DNA of 64,000 bases from Micromonospora sp. C28SCA-DRY-2. GTDB taxonomy: Bacteria > Actinomycetota > Actinomycetes > Mycobacteriales > Micromonosporaceae. A program made the translations under genes and the position numbers. Positions 10,758-20,230 of the stretch are shown here, one piece after another (positions within the stretch are counted from its first letter, which is position 1; each line of letters opens with the position of its first letter). The stretch is from the NCBI RefSeq assembly GCF_030519475.1, contig NZ_JAUMKD010000004.1, positions 149,501 through 213,500 on the forward strand, in the 5' to 3' direction. A model generated the notes under the pieces. That model had not been told where the DNA came from, ran no database searches, and saw only the letters and a program-made list of their open reading frames with translations.

Positions 10758-11816
10758 GTGGCGCCGCTGCCCACCCTCGCCGTGGTCGGCGCGACCGGGG
10801 CCGTCGGCACGGTGATGTGCGAACTGCTCACCGGGCGCAAGAACGTCTGGGGCGAGATCCGGCTGCTCGCCTCCGAACGCTCCGCCGGCAAGGTCGTCCG
10901 CTGCCGGGGCGAGGACCTCACCGTCCAGGCGGTCACCCCGGAGGCGTTCGACGGGGTCGACGTGGCGATGTTCGACGTGCCGGACGACGTCTCGGCGCAC
11001 TGGGCCCCGATCGCGGTGAGCCGCGGCGCGGTCGCGGTGGACAACTCCGGTGCCTTCCGGATGGACCGCGACGTCCCGCTGGTGGTCCCCGAGATCAACC
11101 CCGAGCAGGTGCGCAACCGGCCGAAGGGGATCATCGCCAACGCCAACTGCACCACCCTGACGATGATCGTCGCGGTCGCCCCGCTGCACCGCGAGTACGG
11201 CCTGCGCGAACTGGTGCTCGCCTCGTACCAGGCGGTCTCCGGCGCCGGTCAGGCCGGCGTGGACACGCTGCACGCCCAGCTCGGCAAGATCGCCGGCGAC
11301 CGGGGGCTCGGCTCCCGCCCCGGCGACGTACGCCAGGCCGTCGGCGACGAACTCGGCCCGTTCCCGGCGCCGCTGGCACTGAACGTGGTGCCCTGGGCCG
11401 GCTCGCCGGCCGACGCCGGTTGGTCGTCCGAGGAGCTGAAGCTGCGCAACGAGTCGCGCAAGATCCTCGGGCTGCCCGACCTCAAGGTCTCGGCCACCTG
11501 CGTCCGGGTGCCGGTGGTGACCGGCCACTCGGTGGCGGTGCACGCGGTCTTCGCCACCGAGGTCGACGCCGAGGGCGCCCGCGAGGTGCTGCGCAACGCA
11601 CCCGGCGTGATCCTGGTCGACGACCCGGCTTCCGGCGAGTTCCCGATGCCGATCGACGCGGTGGGCACCGACCCGTCCTGGGTCGGCCGCATCCGCCGCG
11701 CCGTCGACGACCCCCGCGCCCTGGACTTCTTCGTCACCGGCGACAACCTCCGCAAGGGCGCTGCCCTCAACACCGCCCAGATCGCCGAACTCCTCGCCAC
11801 CGAACTCACCCGCTGA
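10758..11816 (+). CDS. asd: Aspartate-semialdehyde dehydrogenase
   Basis: A 352-aa NADPH-dependent enzyme that reduces aspartyl phosphate, the product of ask, to aspartate semialdehyde. The nucleotide-binding motif VVGATGAVG is at residues 9-17. The catalytic cysteine is Cys131 in NANCTT. The substrate-binding region includes YQAVSGAGQAG, and the expected catalytic His is in VPVVTGHSVAVHA. It starts with GTG five bases after ask, which supports coupled translation and channelling of the labile intermediate. The unit ends in a long inverted repeat. Confidence 0.97.
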   Translation: MAPLPTLAVVGATGAVGTVMCELLTGRKNVWGEIRLLASERSAGKVVRCRGEDLTVQAVTPEAFDGVDVAMFDVPDDVSAHWAPIAVSRGAVAVDNSGAFRMDRDVPLVVPEINPEQVRNRPKGIIANANCTTLTMIVAVAPLHREYGLRELVLASYQAVSGAGQAGVDTLHAQLGKIAGDRGLGSRPGDVRQAVGDELGPFPAPLALNVVPWAGSPADAGWSSEELKLRNESRKILGLPDLKVSATCVRVPVVTGHSVAVHAVFATEVDAEGAREVLRNAPGVILVDDPASGEFPMPIDAVGTDPSWVGRIRRAVDDPRALDFFVTGDNLRKGAALNTAQIAELLATELTR

Positions 11817-11867
11817 CCTCACCGCGGACCCGCCCGCGCCCGCCCCGCTCTCCCCCGTTTCCTGCCC

Positions 11868-11938
11868 GCGATCTTGCACTTTCCGCCCCGGCGAAAGGGG
11901 CGAAGGGTGCATATCGAGGGCACAAACTGCAAGATCGC
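11868..11938. repeat. Inverted repeat between convergent genes (GATCTTG family, copy A)
   Basis: Arms GCGATCTTGCA (11868-11878) and TGCAAGATCGC (11928-11938) are perfect. Inside is a second hairpin, CGCCCC/GGGGCG (11884-11902). The position between the ends of asd and the GGDEF gene suits a two-way terminator. The core is shared with the element at 33453-33536. Confidence 0.75.
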
Positions 11939-11953
11939 CGGGGTGGGGTGGGG

Positions 11954-13375
11954 TTAGGCGGCGGCGAGGTGGACGCCGTCGCGGCCGTGGCGTTTGACGG
12001 CGTAGAGGGCCTGGTCGGCGCGGCGGAGGGTGAGTTCCGGGGACTCGCCGGGGCGGGGCAGGGCGACGCCGATGCTGATCGTCCGCCCGGTACGCCGGGC
12101 CGCCTCGGTGAGCCGCTCGGCGATCCGGACCGCCTCCTCGGGCCGGTTCACCTCGATCACCGCGACGAACTCGTCGCCGCCGATCCGGTACAGCTCGTCG
12201 CCCTGCCGCAGCGCCCCCTCCAGCGCCCGGGCCAGGCCGACCAGCACCCGGTCACCCGCCTGGTGCCCGTACGTGTCGTTGACCGTCTTGAAGCCGTCCA
12301 CGTCGATGGCCAGCAGCGCGGTCCGCCCCGGCGTGGCCGCCGCGATCCGCTGGCCGAACGGCCCGGTGTGCCGCAACCCGGTGAGCGGGTCGGAGCTGGC
12401 CTGCTCGCGCAGCCGGGCCAGGGTGCGCAGCCGGTCCAGGCAGCTCCACGCCTGCCCGGCGAGCAGTTCCACCAGGTTCACCGTGGTCGGGTCGGGGCGG
12501 CGCAGCCGCTCGTCGGCGACCAGCAGCGCGCCGCCCTCGCCGGGCGGGCCGACCGGCACCACGATCAGGGTGCGTACGCCCGCCCGGACCAGGGGTTCGT
12601 GGTCGGCGACCGGCGGGTGGCCCGGCTCGCCCAGGGTGTAGCCGGCGCCGTAGCGGTGGGCGCGGCCGACCATCCGGCCCAGCGCCGCCGGTCCGGCCTC
12701 GGCCAGTTCGGCCCGGATCCGCGCCTCCAACTCGCCCGGGCTGCCGGGCGGCGGGTCGAGTCGGTGCCCCGCGGGACCGGCCAGCACCAGCACCGCGGCG
12801 GGCAGGGACGACACGTCCCGGGCCGCGGTGACGGCGGCGCTCAGCACGTCCCACTCGGTCGGTGCCGAGGTCAGCGCGGCGGCGTGCCGGAGCAGCTTCT
12901 CGCTGCGGCTCTCCGCCGGCGGCCCGCCGAGCGCCACGATCCGGGCGCCGAGCCGGGCGGCCAGCCGCTCGGCGGTCTCCCGCCACGGAGCGACGTCCAC
13001 CGGGTCGCACCACTGGAGGTCGAGCACGCCGATCGGGCGGCCCGCCGGGTCCAGCACCGGTACGCACACCTCGGCCGTGACGTCGGGGCGTACCGGAAGG
13101 TAGTCGGGGTCCGCGGTGACGTCCGGGACGACGGCGGTCACGCCGGAGTCGTACACCCGGCCGACGATCCCGGTCCCCGGCGGGACGGTCGAGAAGACCT
13201 GCCAGGAGCCGGTGGCCGCCACGCAGCGGAGCCGGTCGTGCACCTGCAACAGCACCGAGATGGTGGCCGGCGCGTAGCGGGCCAGCGCGGTGACGGTCCA
13301 CTGGCACGCCTCGGCGGCGGTCGACGCCATGGGGAGGCGGACCGTGACGTCACGGATGACTCGCTGGTGATCCAT
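11954..13375 (-). CDS. GAF-GAF-GGDEF diguanylate cyclase
   Basis: A 473-aa cytosolic protein that probably makes cyclic di-GMP from two GTP. The N-terminal 310 residues form two GAF-like sensor modules (the first includes PPGTGIVGRVYDSG and ADPDYLPVRPD). The C-terminal GGDEF domain is intact: IDVDGFKTVNDTYGHQAGD, then GGDEF itself near residue 399. RQGD sits five residues before it, the RxxD inhibitory site for product feedback. No EAL domain and no membrane segment are present. ATG 13375 was chosen over GTG 13381, two codons upstream. The sensed ligand is unknown. Confidence 0.93.
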   Translation of the reverse strand: MDHQRVIRDVTVRLPMASTAAEACQWTVTALARYAPATISVLLQVHDRLRCVAATGSWQVFSTVPPGTGIVGRVYDSGVTAVVPDVTADPDYLPVRPDVTAEVCVPVLDPAGRPIGVLDLQWCDPVDVAPWRETAERLAARLGARIVALGGPPAESRSEKLLRHAAALTSAPTEWDVLSAAVTAARDVSSLPAAVLVLAGPAGHRLDPPPGSPGELEARIRAELAEAGPAALGRMVGRAHRYGAGYTLGEPGHPPVADHEPLVRAGVRTLIVVPVGPPGEGGALLVADERLRRPDPTTVNLVELLAGQAWSCLDRLRTLARLREQASSDPLTGLRHTGPFGQRIAAATPGRTALLAIDVDGFKTVNDTYGHQAGDRVLVGLARALEGALRQGDELYRIGGDEFVAVIEVNRPEEAVRIAERLTEAARRTGRTISIGVALPRPGESPELTLRRADQALYAVKRHGRDGVHLAAA

Positions 13376-13587
13376 TCGCACGTCGTTCCAGGTAGGGGTG
13401 CGCGGCGCGGAGCCGGGAGGGCGCGATCAAGGGTACTCAGCGCGCCGCCGATCCGCCCTTGCTGAGCTGGGCGGACGGCTTCGTACACATGTGCTATCCA
13501 CAGGCTGTGGACGCCGGCTGTGGGCCGGTGGCCCGCGCGGCGCGGGCCGCGACGATAGCGTGGGGGTACCGGTCGAGTGGAGGCACG

Positions 13588-14367
13588 ATGCTCATCGCCC
13601 AGCTCAGTGATCCGCACCTGACCACCGGTGTGCTCGGTGCCGAGCCGGCCGCCGGGCTGCACCGCGCGCTCGGCCGGGTGCTGGCACTGCGCCCCCGGCC
13701 GGACTGCGTGGTGATCACCGGAGACCTCGTCGACCACGGCCGCACCGACGAGTACGTCACCCTGCGCGAGGTGATCGGGCGCTTCCCACTGCCGGTGCAC
13801 CTGGTCGCCGGCAACCACGACGACCGGGAGTCGCTGCTCGACACCTTCGGTGGCACGCCCCTGCTGGGCGGCGGCTTCTCCGCCTACTACCACGTCGACC
13901 ACCCCGACGTGACAATGGTGGTGCTGGACTCGCTGGTGCCGGGATCGGGCGGCGGGCGGCTGGGCGAGGAGCAACTCGGTTGGCTGGAGGGGGTGCTCGC
14001 CGGCCGGACCGACGTGCCCGCCCTGGTCTGCCTGCACCACCCGCCGATCGACGTCGGGCTGCCCGCCGCCGACGCGGTCCGGCTCGCCGACGGCGACGCC
14101 CTCGCCGAGGTGATCAGCCGGCACCCGCACGTGGTCCGGGTGCTCGCCGGCCACCTGCACCGGCCGGTCACGGCCGCCTTCGCGGGCACCGTGCTGACCA
14201 CCGCGCCCAGCACCTGGCGGCAGGCGTCGCTCACCATGAGCCCGGACGAGCCGATCGGCTGGGTCGCCGAGCCGACCGGTTTCCTGCTGCACCGGGTGGT
14301 CGACGGCGGCTGCGTGACGCACACCGTCGAGGTCAGCCACGCCGCCGGCCTGACCTGCACCTACTGA
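13588..14367 (+). CDS. CpdA-like calcineurin-type phosphodiesterase
   Basis: A 259-aa metallophosphoesterase. Metal-binding motifs are in canonical order: IAQLSDPHL (Asp, His) at residues 3-11, [25 protein letters not shown] and VLAGHLHRP. The set and length match class III 3',5'-cyclic-nucleotide phosphodiesterases (CpdA), so hydrolysis of cAMP is a reasonable guess, and a class III cyclase and a Crp regulator lie elsewhere in this window. GTGGAGG precedes ATG 13588, and TAGCGT at 13556-13561 is a likely -10 box. Other phosphodiester substrates remain possible. Confidence 0.85.
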   Translation: MLIAQLSDPHLTTGVLGAEPAAGLHRALGRVLALRPRPDCVVITGDLVDHGRTDEYVTLREVIGRFPLPVHLVAGNHDDRESLLDTFGGTPLLGGGFSAYYHVDHPDVTMVVLDSLVPGSGGGRLGEEQLGWLEGVLAGRTDVPALVCLHHPPIDVGLPAADAVRLADGDALAEVISRHPHVVRVLAGHLHRPVTAAFAGTVLTTAPSTWRQASLTMSPDEPIGWVAEPTGFLLHRVVDGGCVTHTVEVSHAAGLTCTY

Positions 14368-14422
14368 CGCTCCGGTGCGTGCCGGCGTACGCCGTGATCG
14401 CCCGCTGGTGCCGGTGACCGGC

Positions 14423-14623
14423 TCAGACCCAGCCGCCGCCGCTGCCGCTGCCCGCGCTGCCCTCGGTCGGGTTGCGGTGCTCGTCGAGCCGCTTCCGGGC
14501 GGCCGCCGACTCCCGCAGGTCACGGACCTGCCCCTCGTCCAGTCGCCGGCCGCGGGCCCGCGCCCAGGTCAGCACCGCCACGGCCACCAGCACGACCAGC
14601 AGGAGAACGATGAACCAGCGCAT
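14423..14623 (-). CDS. Small single-pass membrane protein
   Basis: A 66-aa protein. Residues 2-22 (RWFIVLLLVVLVAVAVLTWA) form one transmembrane helix. A charged segment rich in Arg/Glu (DEGQVRDLRESAAARKRLDEHR) follows and probably forms an amphipathic helix in the cytosol, and the tail is Gly/Ser-rich. Proteins of this plan are common in actinomycetes and have no known function. It converges with the phosphodiesterase gene. Confidence 0.65.
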   Translation of the reverse strand: MRWFIVLLLVVLVAVAVLTWARARGRRLDEGQVRDLRESAAARKRLDEHRNPTEGSAGSGSGGGWV

Positions 14624-14674
14624 CGGGGTGCCCCCTCTCCGCCGGGCATGGCCCGGCGTCCCAGGCCCAGCATC

Positions 14675-15400
14675 ATGACCCGGGCGGGCAAGGACGCGGC
14701 CGGGTCGGGGGCGCCGGACACCTCACCGGCAGCCTCCCCGGAGTGCGACGAGGCGGCCCGCGCTGCCGAGCTGGTCTGGTACGTCGCGTACGGGTCGAAC
14801 ATGCACGCCGCCCGGCTGCGGTGGTACCTGACCGGCGGCTGCCCGCCGGGCGGTCGGCGGACCTATCCGGGCTGCCGGAATCCCCGGCCGCCCAGGCGTA
14901 CGGTGCCGGTGTCGCTGCCCGGTGGCATCTACTTCGCCGGCGAGTCCGGGGCGTGGACCGGCGGCATGGCCTTCTACGACCCGGAGTTGCCCGGCACCGC
15001 CGCGGCCCGGGCGTACCTGCTCGACGTCGGGCAGTTCGCCGACGTGGCCGCGCAGGAGATGTACCGGGCGCCGGGATCCGATCCGGAGCTGATCCGGGCG
15101 GCGGTGGACACCGGACGGGCCACCCTCGGGCCGGGACGCTACGAGACGCTGCTCTGCCCGGGCCGCCTCGACGGCCTGCCGTTGCTCACCTTCACCGCGC
15201 CGGAGCGCGCCGCCGACGTCGAGTGGCGCGCCCCAGCCGCTGTCTACCTCGGCATGATCGCCAGCGGCCTGCGCGAGGCGCACGGCTGGGACGCCGACCG
15301 GATCGCCGACTACCTGGCGACCCGGCCCGGCGTCGCCGGCACCTGGGACCCGGCGGCGGTCGCCGCCCTGGTCGCGGAACGGCTGCCAGCGCCCGGGTAG
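14675..15400 (+). CDS. Gamma-glutamylcyclotransferase-like protein
   Basis: A 241-aa protein. After a 30-residue variable start comes WYVAYGSNMHAARL, the Y-G-S-N-(M/L) substrate-binding motif of the gamma-glutamylcyclotransferase fold. Further features are the GGIYFAGES and GGMAFYDP segments and a long C-terminal helical extension. Family members release 5-oxoproline from gamma-glutamyl compounds, but many bacterial homologues have no proven activity. ATG 14675 is the best-placed start, without a strong ribosome-binding site. Confidence 0.75.
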   Translation: MTRAGKDAAGSGAPDTSPAASPECDEAARAAELVWYVAYGSNMHAARLRWYLTGGCPPGGRRTYPGCRNPRPPRRTVPVSLPGGIYFAGESGAWTGGMAFYDPELPGTAAARAYLLDVGQFADVAAQEMYRAPGSDPELIRAAVDTGRATLGPGRYETLLCPGRLDGLPLLTFTAPERAADVEWRAPAAVYLGMIASGLREAHGWDADRIADYLATRPGVAGTWDPAAVAALVAERLPAPG

Positions 15401-15519
15401 CCGGATCGCCCGGAGTGCCCGGCCCGGGACGGATCGGCGTGCCGAGGCGGTCCGGTCGGGCCGGCCCGGCCAGCGGTGGCCGCCGGTGGCGGTGGGCCCG
15501 GCGGGCCGGGGCCCACCGG

Positions 15520-16320
15520 TCAGCCGAGGAGGAAGCGGCGGATCTCGGCGGCGAGGGTGTCGGCCGGCACCTCGTGGAAGCCACCCGGCAGGCCGACGTG
15601 CCGGGCGCCGGGGATCGCCTCCGCCGTGGCCCGGGCGCCGTCGCGCAGCCACTGCGGGCTGGCCGTGCTCTCCACCACCAGCGTCGGGACGCCGATGCCG
15701 GCCAGCCGGTCGACCGGGAGCGAGCCGTCGCCGCTGATCAACCCGTCGTACGGGAGGGTGTGCGCCATCGACTCCAGGAACGGCCACATCGGCTCGGCGC
15801 GCATCCCGGCGACCGCCTCGGCGGGCAGTCCCACGGCGGTGACCATGAAATGCTCGACCGCCCCGGCGCGGTCGCCCGCGGCGATCAGCTCGGCGGTGCG
15901 GGCCGAGATGTCCGGCCGGGAGCCGGCGTGCGGCCCGACCTGGAACGGCGGCTCGAACATGACCAGCCCGCTCACCGGCAGCCCGTGCGCGGTGGCGTAC
16001 GCGGCCAGGATCGCGCCCGAGGAGAGCCCGTAGAGGTGCGCCTTGCCGCCGGCCGCCTCGACCAGTGCCGCCACGTCCTCGATCTCGCGGCGCACCTGGT
16101 ACGGCGGGGTGTCGCCACTGTCGCCCCGGCCGCGCCGGTCGTAGGCGAACGCGGTGAAGCCCGCCGCCGCCAACGCCTCGGCCAGCGCCCGGATGGTCGA
16201 CCGGTCGTTGAAGGCACCACCGATCAGGATGATCGGCGGACCGTCGCCGAACCGTTCGTGCGCGATCGGGGTGCCGTCGGCCGACCGCACCGTCTCCACC
16301 GCCTGGTTGGCGTCGCTCAT
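15520..16320 (-). CDS. Alpha/beta-hydrolase
   Basis: A 266-aa soluble alpha/beta-hydrolase. The oxyanion region is ILIGGAFNDRS. YDRRGRGDSGDTPPYQ is the usual strand-4 motif. The nucleophile elbow is GLSSGA (Ser near residue 103), and the late His lies in LPGGFHEVPAD near the C-terminus. This is the plan of small esterases and haloperoxidase-like hydrolases; the substrate is unknown. GAGG precedes ATG 16320. Confidence 0.88.
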   Translation of the reverse strand: MSDANQAVETVRSADGTPIAHERFGDGPPIILIGGAFNDRSTIRALAEALAAAGFTAFAYDRRGRGDSGDTPPYQVRREIEDVAALVEAAGGKAHLYGLSSGAILAAYATAHGLPVSGLVMFEPPFQVGPHAGSRPDISARTAELIAAGDRAGAVEHFMVTAVGLPAEAVAGMRAEPMWPFLESMAHTLPYDGLISGDGSLPVDRLAGIGVPTLVVESTASPQWLRDGARATAEAIPGARHVGLPGGFHEVPADTLAAEIRRFLLG

Positions 16321-16632
16321 CGGGATGTCCTCGCTCTCGTCCGCCGTCCGGTCCTATTTCCGGACCAGGCCCACCGACGGTCCGGCGCAGCGCCCGCCAC
16401 CTGACCGTCATGTCCTAATCGCCCGGTCGTCCCGGCCGGGTCACCGGCGATTGTCGCAGCTCTGGTGCGCTGCTCAGGTCGACCGCTGGCGGCTCGGATG
16501 AGAGGCTGTCCCCGGCGGGGCGGCGGCCCCCACCGCTGCCACCCGCGATCGAACCCTGCCGACGGCGGGGCCGGGGCCCGACGCGAACCACCGACCGGGC
16601 ACCCGCCGCGCCGGAATCCCATGAGGAGTTCC
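16321..16632. other. Divergent intergenic region
   Basis: This stretch separates the minus-strand hydrolase from the plus-strand 5'-nucleotidase and should hold both promoters. I see no leaderless -10 box at either start and no strong palindrome. A TGAGGAG ribosome-binding site ends it on the plus side. Confidence 0.5.
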
Positions 16633-18363
16633 ATGTCCATCCCCGGGATGCGTCGGGCCGCCATCGGCCTGACCGCGCTCGCCGTGACCGCGTTCGGCGC
16701 GGTCGCCACGACCCCCGACCAGGCGGACGCCGGGCCGAAGCCGGTCGACGTCACCCTGCTCGCGCTGAACGACTTCCACGGCAACCTCGAACCGCCGAGC
16801 GGCTCCAGAGACGGCGTCATCGCCGGGCAGCCGGCGGGCGGCGTCGAGTACCTCGCCACCCACCTGGCCGAACTGCGCGCGGCCGCCAAGAAGAAGAACA
16901 CCATCACGGTCGCCGCCGGCGACCTGATCGGTGCGTCCCCGCTGCTCTCCGCGGCGTTCCACGACGAGCCGACCATCGAGGCGCTGTCGATGGCCGGGCT
17001 GGACTACGCCAGCGTCGGCAACCACGAGTTCGACGAGGGCGCCGACGAGCTGCTGCGTATCCAGAACGGCGGTTGCCACCCGGTCGACGGCTGCGCCGAC
17101 GGCACCCCGTACGAGGGCGCCGGCTTCCAGTACCTGTCGGCCAACGCGTTCAAGACCGCGACCGGCCGGCCGCTGCTGCCCCCGTACGCGATCCACAAGG
17201 TGCAGGGCGTCAAGGTCGGCTTCATCGGCATGACGCTGGAGGGCACCCCGCAGATCGTCAGCCAGGAGGGTGTCGCCGGGCTGAGCTTCGCCGACGAGGC
17301 GGACACCGCCAACCGGTACGCCCGCGAGCTGCGCCGCAAGGGCGTCGAGGCGATCGTGGTGCTGCTGCACGAGGGTGGCGCCCAGGCCGCGACCGGTGGC
17401 ATCAACGACTGCGTCGGGATGACCGGCCCGATCGTCGACATCGCCAACCGGATGGACCCGTCGATCGACGTGGTGGTCAGCGGGCACACCCACCAGGCGT
17501 ACAACTGCAACATCAACGACAAGCTGGTCACCAGCGCCAGCTCGTTCGGTCGCCTGATCACCGACATCGACCTGAAGATCGACCGGCGTACCGGTGACGT
17601 GCTCACCGCCACCGCCGAGAACGTGGTGGTCACCCGGGACGTCGACAAGGACCGGGCGCAGACCGACCTGATCGACCGGTACAAGACGGTCCTCGGCCCG
17701 GTGGCCGGTCGGGTCGTCGGTGAGACCACCACGGCGATCACCAAGACCCAGGAGAACCTGCTCGCCACGTGCGACTCGCGGGTCCCCGCCAGCTGCGGTG
17801 AGTCCCCCTTGGGCAACCTGATCGCGGACGCGCAGCTCGCCGCCACCGACGACGAGCAGGGCGCGGTCGCCGCGTTCATGAACCCGGGTGGCGTCCGCGC
17901 CGACCTGGACGCCGGCCCGGTCACCTACGAGGAGGCGTTCACGGTGCAGCCGTTCGCCAACAACCTGGCGACCCTCGACCTCACCGGCGCGCAGCTGTAC
18001 TGCCTGCTCGAACAGCAGTTCGTCACCGGTCGCATCCTCTACCCGTCGTCGACCGTGCGCTACGTCGTCGACCTGAACGGCGTCACCGCCCCCAGCACGG
18101 ACCCGTGCGCCGGCAGCCGGGTGGTCCGCGGCAGCCTGACCTTCGGCGGGGTGGCGGTCGACACCGCCGCCACGTACCGGGTCACGGTGAACAACTTCCT
18201 GGCCGGCGGCGGTGACGGCTTCAGCGTCCTCACCGGCGGCACGAACCTGGTCACCGGCATGATCGACCTGGACGCCTTCGTGGCCTACCTGACCGCGGAG
18301 TCCCCGGTCTCGGCCCCGGCGCTGGACCGCATCCGCACCACCGCGGAGGTCGCCGCCGCCTGA
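16633..18363 (+). CDS. Secreted 5'-nucleotidase / 2',3'-cyclic phosphodiesterase (UshA type)
   Basis: A 576-aa exported enzyme. The Sec signal peptide covers about residues 1-33. The metallophosphatase domain shows LLALNDFHGNLEP, VAAGDLIGASP, VGNHEFDEG and VSGHTHQAYNC. The C-terminal 5'-nucleotidase domain follows (ESPLGNLIADAQ, FMNPGGVRADLD, TVNNFLAGGGDGFSVL), ending without an anchor, so it is probably released or wall-associated. It should strip phosphate from extracellular nucleotides. The start is ATG 16633, because AGGAG sits directly before it; ATG 16621 overlaps that ribosome-binding site. A strong hairpin follows the stop. Confidence 0.94.
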   Translation: MSIPGMRRAAIGLTALAVTAFGAVATTPDQADAGPKPVDVTLLALNDFHGNLEPPSGSRDGVIAGQPAGGVEYLATHLAELRAAAKKKNTITVAAGDLIGASPLLSAAFHDEPTIEALSMAGLDYASVGNHEFDEGADELLRIQNGGCHPVDGCADGTPYEGAGFQYLSANAFKTATGRPLLPPYAIHKVQGVKVGFIGMTLEGTPQIVSQEGVAGLSFADEADTANRYARELRRKGVEAIVVLLHEGGAQAATGGINDCVGMTGPIVDIANRMDPSIDVVVSGHTHQAYNCNINDKLVTSASSFGRLITDIDLKIDRRTGDVLTATAENVVVTRDVDKDRAQTDLIDRYKTVLGPVAGRVVGETTTAITKTQENLLATCDSRVPASCGESPLGNLIADAQLAATDDEQGAVAAFMNPGGVRADLDAGPVTYEEAFTVQPFANNLATLDLTGAQLYCLLEQQFVTGRILYPSSTVRYVVDLNGVTAPSTDPCAGSRVVRGSLTFGGVAVDTAATYRVTVNNFLAGGGDGFSVLTGGTNLVTGMIDLDAFVAYLTAESPVSAPALDRIRTTAEVAAA

Positions 18364-18379
18364 CGGCAGCACTCACACA

Positions 18380-18416
18380 GGTCGGGCCCCGGAGCGACAT
18401 GCTCCGGGGCCCGACC
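18380..18416 (+). terminator. Strong hairpin after the 5'-nucleotidase gene
   Basis: A perfect 16-bp stem, GGTCGGGCCCCGGAGC paired with GCTCCGGGGCCCGACC, with a GACAT loop, begins 16 bases after the stop codon. No U-tract follows, as is usual in very G+C-rich actinomycetes. Confidence 0.85.
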
Positions 18417-18470
18417 CGTCCACGCCGACGGCCCGACCTCGGGGAGGAGCGCCGTCCGCGCGGATCACGA

Positions 18471-18580
18471 CTGCGGGCGCGAAGATCGCGGCTGCGGGCG
18501 CGAAGATCGCGCTGGTTCCTGGATGTGGTGGCATCCGGGTCGATTCGAGGCCACTACATCCGGGATGTAGCACGATCTTC
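18471..18580. repeat. Tandem 21-bp repeat plus inverted repeat (GATCTTG-like, copy B)
   Basis: CTGCGGGCGCGAAGATCGCG occurs twice at 21-base spacing (18471 and 18492). The second copy pairs through GAAGATCG (18502-18509) with CGATCTTC (18573-18580). A tight CTACATCC/GGATGTAG hairpin (18554-18570) lies inside. It sits between convergent genes. Confidence 0.7.
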
Positions 18581-18625
18581 CCGCGCGGCCGGCCGGTGGC
18601 CGGTGGCGGGCGGGGGGAGGGACGG

Positions 18626-19909
18626 TCAGGCGGCCGCCGCGGCGGGCTCCAGGGTGGCGGCGGGAGCCGGCGTGCGGCCGTCCTGGGCGGGGGTGAGCAG
18701 CCGGCGCAGGGAGAGCGCGAGCAGCGACGCGACCAGGCAGCCACCGACCACGAAGGCGACCCAGATCCGGCCGTCGGCCGCGCCGATCAGCGGACCGGCG
18801 GTCACCGGGCCGATCACCCCGCTGATCCCGAAGATCATCGAGCTCATCGCGTTGTAGCGGCCGCGCAGCTCGTCGGTGGCCAGCGCGTTGGTCAGCGCGG
18901 GCATCACCGGCGAGAGCATGGTCTCGCCGAAGCCGAAGATCGCCGAGCAGGCCATCACGCAGAGCGCCGCGAGCAGCGCGTTGCCCGTACCGATCACCCC
19001 GGCGAAGCCGAGGACCAGCCAGGCGGTCGCGAAGACCGCGCCCACCACGGCGAGGCCACCGGTACGGCTGCGCCCCTCCATCCGGCGGATCACCACCAGC
19101 TGGGCGAGCACGATCATCACCGTGTTGGCCGCCAGCGCCCACGCCACCACCCGCGGGGTCACCTCGGCCACCCGGACGGCGTACGCGGTGAAGCCGACCT
19201 CGATCTGGGCGTAGCCGCAGGTGGTGAGGACCAGGCCGAAGATCACCAGCCGGCGGAACGGGCGGTCGCGGAGCACCGTCAGGTAGCCGCCGCTCGGGGC
19301 CTTGCCCTCGGCCGTGCGGGTGGCGAGCCGGTGCCCGACGCCGGGCAGGGTCAGCAGGATCAGCGCGGGCATCAGGTAGGTGAACGCGTCGAGCAGGTAG
19401 ATCAGCTGGAAGGTGACCGGGCGGCCGGTGTCGACGATCGCGCCGGAGGTCAGGCCACCCACGCCGATACCGAGGTTGAGCAGGGCGAAGTTGAGCCCGA
19501 AGACCCGCTGCCGCTCGCCGTCGTCGGTGAGCGAGGCGAGGATGGTGTTCTGCCCGGACCAGATGGCGGAACTGCCGACGGCGATCACCGTCATCACCAG
19601 GAAGGCCGAGCCGGTCGAGTCGACCAGCGCCAGCGAGCCGGTGCCCACCGCCTCGATCAGCAGGCAGGGTATTACCACCCGGCGGGCGCCGAACCGGTCG
19701 ATCAACGTGCCGCCCACCGGCGATAGCGCCAGGGTCACCGCGCCGTACCAGCCGATCACCAGGCCGGCCCGGGCGTCGGTGAGCCCGCGCACGTCGGTCA
19801 GGTAGATGAACAGGAACGGCAGGGTGAGGCCGCGCCCGATCGCCGAGAGCAGGGTGCCGACGAGGATCCGGCGGGCTTCCGGACGACGGGGTAGGGCGCG
19901 ACGCAGCAT
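18626..19909 (-). CDS. MFS transporter
   Basis: A 427-aa membrane protein with about 12 hydrophobic segments. The helix 2-3 loop reads GGTLIDRFGARRVVIP, MFS motif A, and the second half repeats the fold (IRRMEGRSRTGGLAVVG). It resembles actinobacterial 12-helix efflux proteins such as the MdtH/YitG group, but no substrate can be named. The start is ATG 19909, where the hydrophilic MLRRALPRRPEARRIL leads into helix 1. CAGAAT lies six bases upstream as a possible leaderless -10 box. The gene ends in an Ala-rich tail. Confidence 0.87.
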   Translation of the reverse strand: MLRRALPRRPEARRILVGTLLSAIGRGLTLPFLFIYLTDVRGLTDARAGLVIGWYGAVTLALSPVGGTLIDRFGARRVVIPCLLIEAVGTGSLALVDSTGSAFLVMTVIAVGSSAIWSGQNTILASLTDDGERQRVFGLNFALLNLGIGVGGLTSGAIVDTGRPVTFQLIYLLDAFTYLMPALILLTLPGVGHRLATRTAEGKAPSGGYLTVLRDRPFRRLVIFGLVLTTCGYAQIEVGFTAYAVRVAEVTPRVVAWALAANTVMIVLAQLVVIRRMEGRSRTGGLAVVGAVFATAWLVLGFAGVIGTGNALLAALCVMACSAIFGFGETMLSPVMPALTNALATDELRGRYNAMSSMIFGISGVIGPVTAGPLIGAADGRIWVAFVVGGCLVASLLALSLRRLLTPAQDGRTPAPAATLEPAAAAA

Positions 19910-20230
19910 GCCGCGATTCTGTTCGCCGGGTACGACAGGTGGCGAGCCGTTTACCCGGGCCCGGGCGTGGGCCGGCCACCGAGGTGACCAAGACCACGGG
20001 CAGCGTCGCCGCCGCCGACATCGGGTCCCCGCCGAGCCGGGCAATCGCCGGCTCGGCCCCGGCACCGCCGGCCGTTCGACCCGGAGTCGTCGCCCTCGAC
20101 CCGGAGTCGTCGCCCTCGGCCCGGGCCCGTCGCCGTCCGCCTCGTCGCCCTCGGCCCGGGCGCGCCACGCTCTCCCGGGCGCGTCGGCTCGGTTGGCGGC
20201 GGTGTCGGGGTGTTCTGCCATGCTGGCGCG
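19910..20230. other. Divergent intergenic region with a 20-bp tandem repeat
   Basis: No gene with normal codon use was found here. GACCCGGAGTCGTCGCCCTC is present twice in tandem (20078-20097 and 20098-20117) and partly again at about 20140-20165. The rest is G+C-rich filler. Promoters for the flanking divergent genes should be at the two ends; CATGCT ends six bases before GTG 20231. Confidence 0.5.
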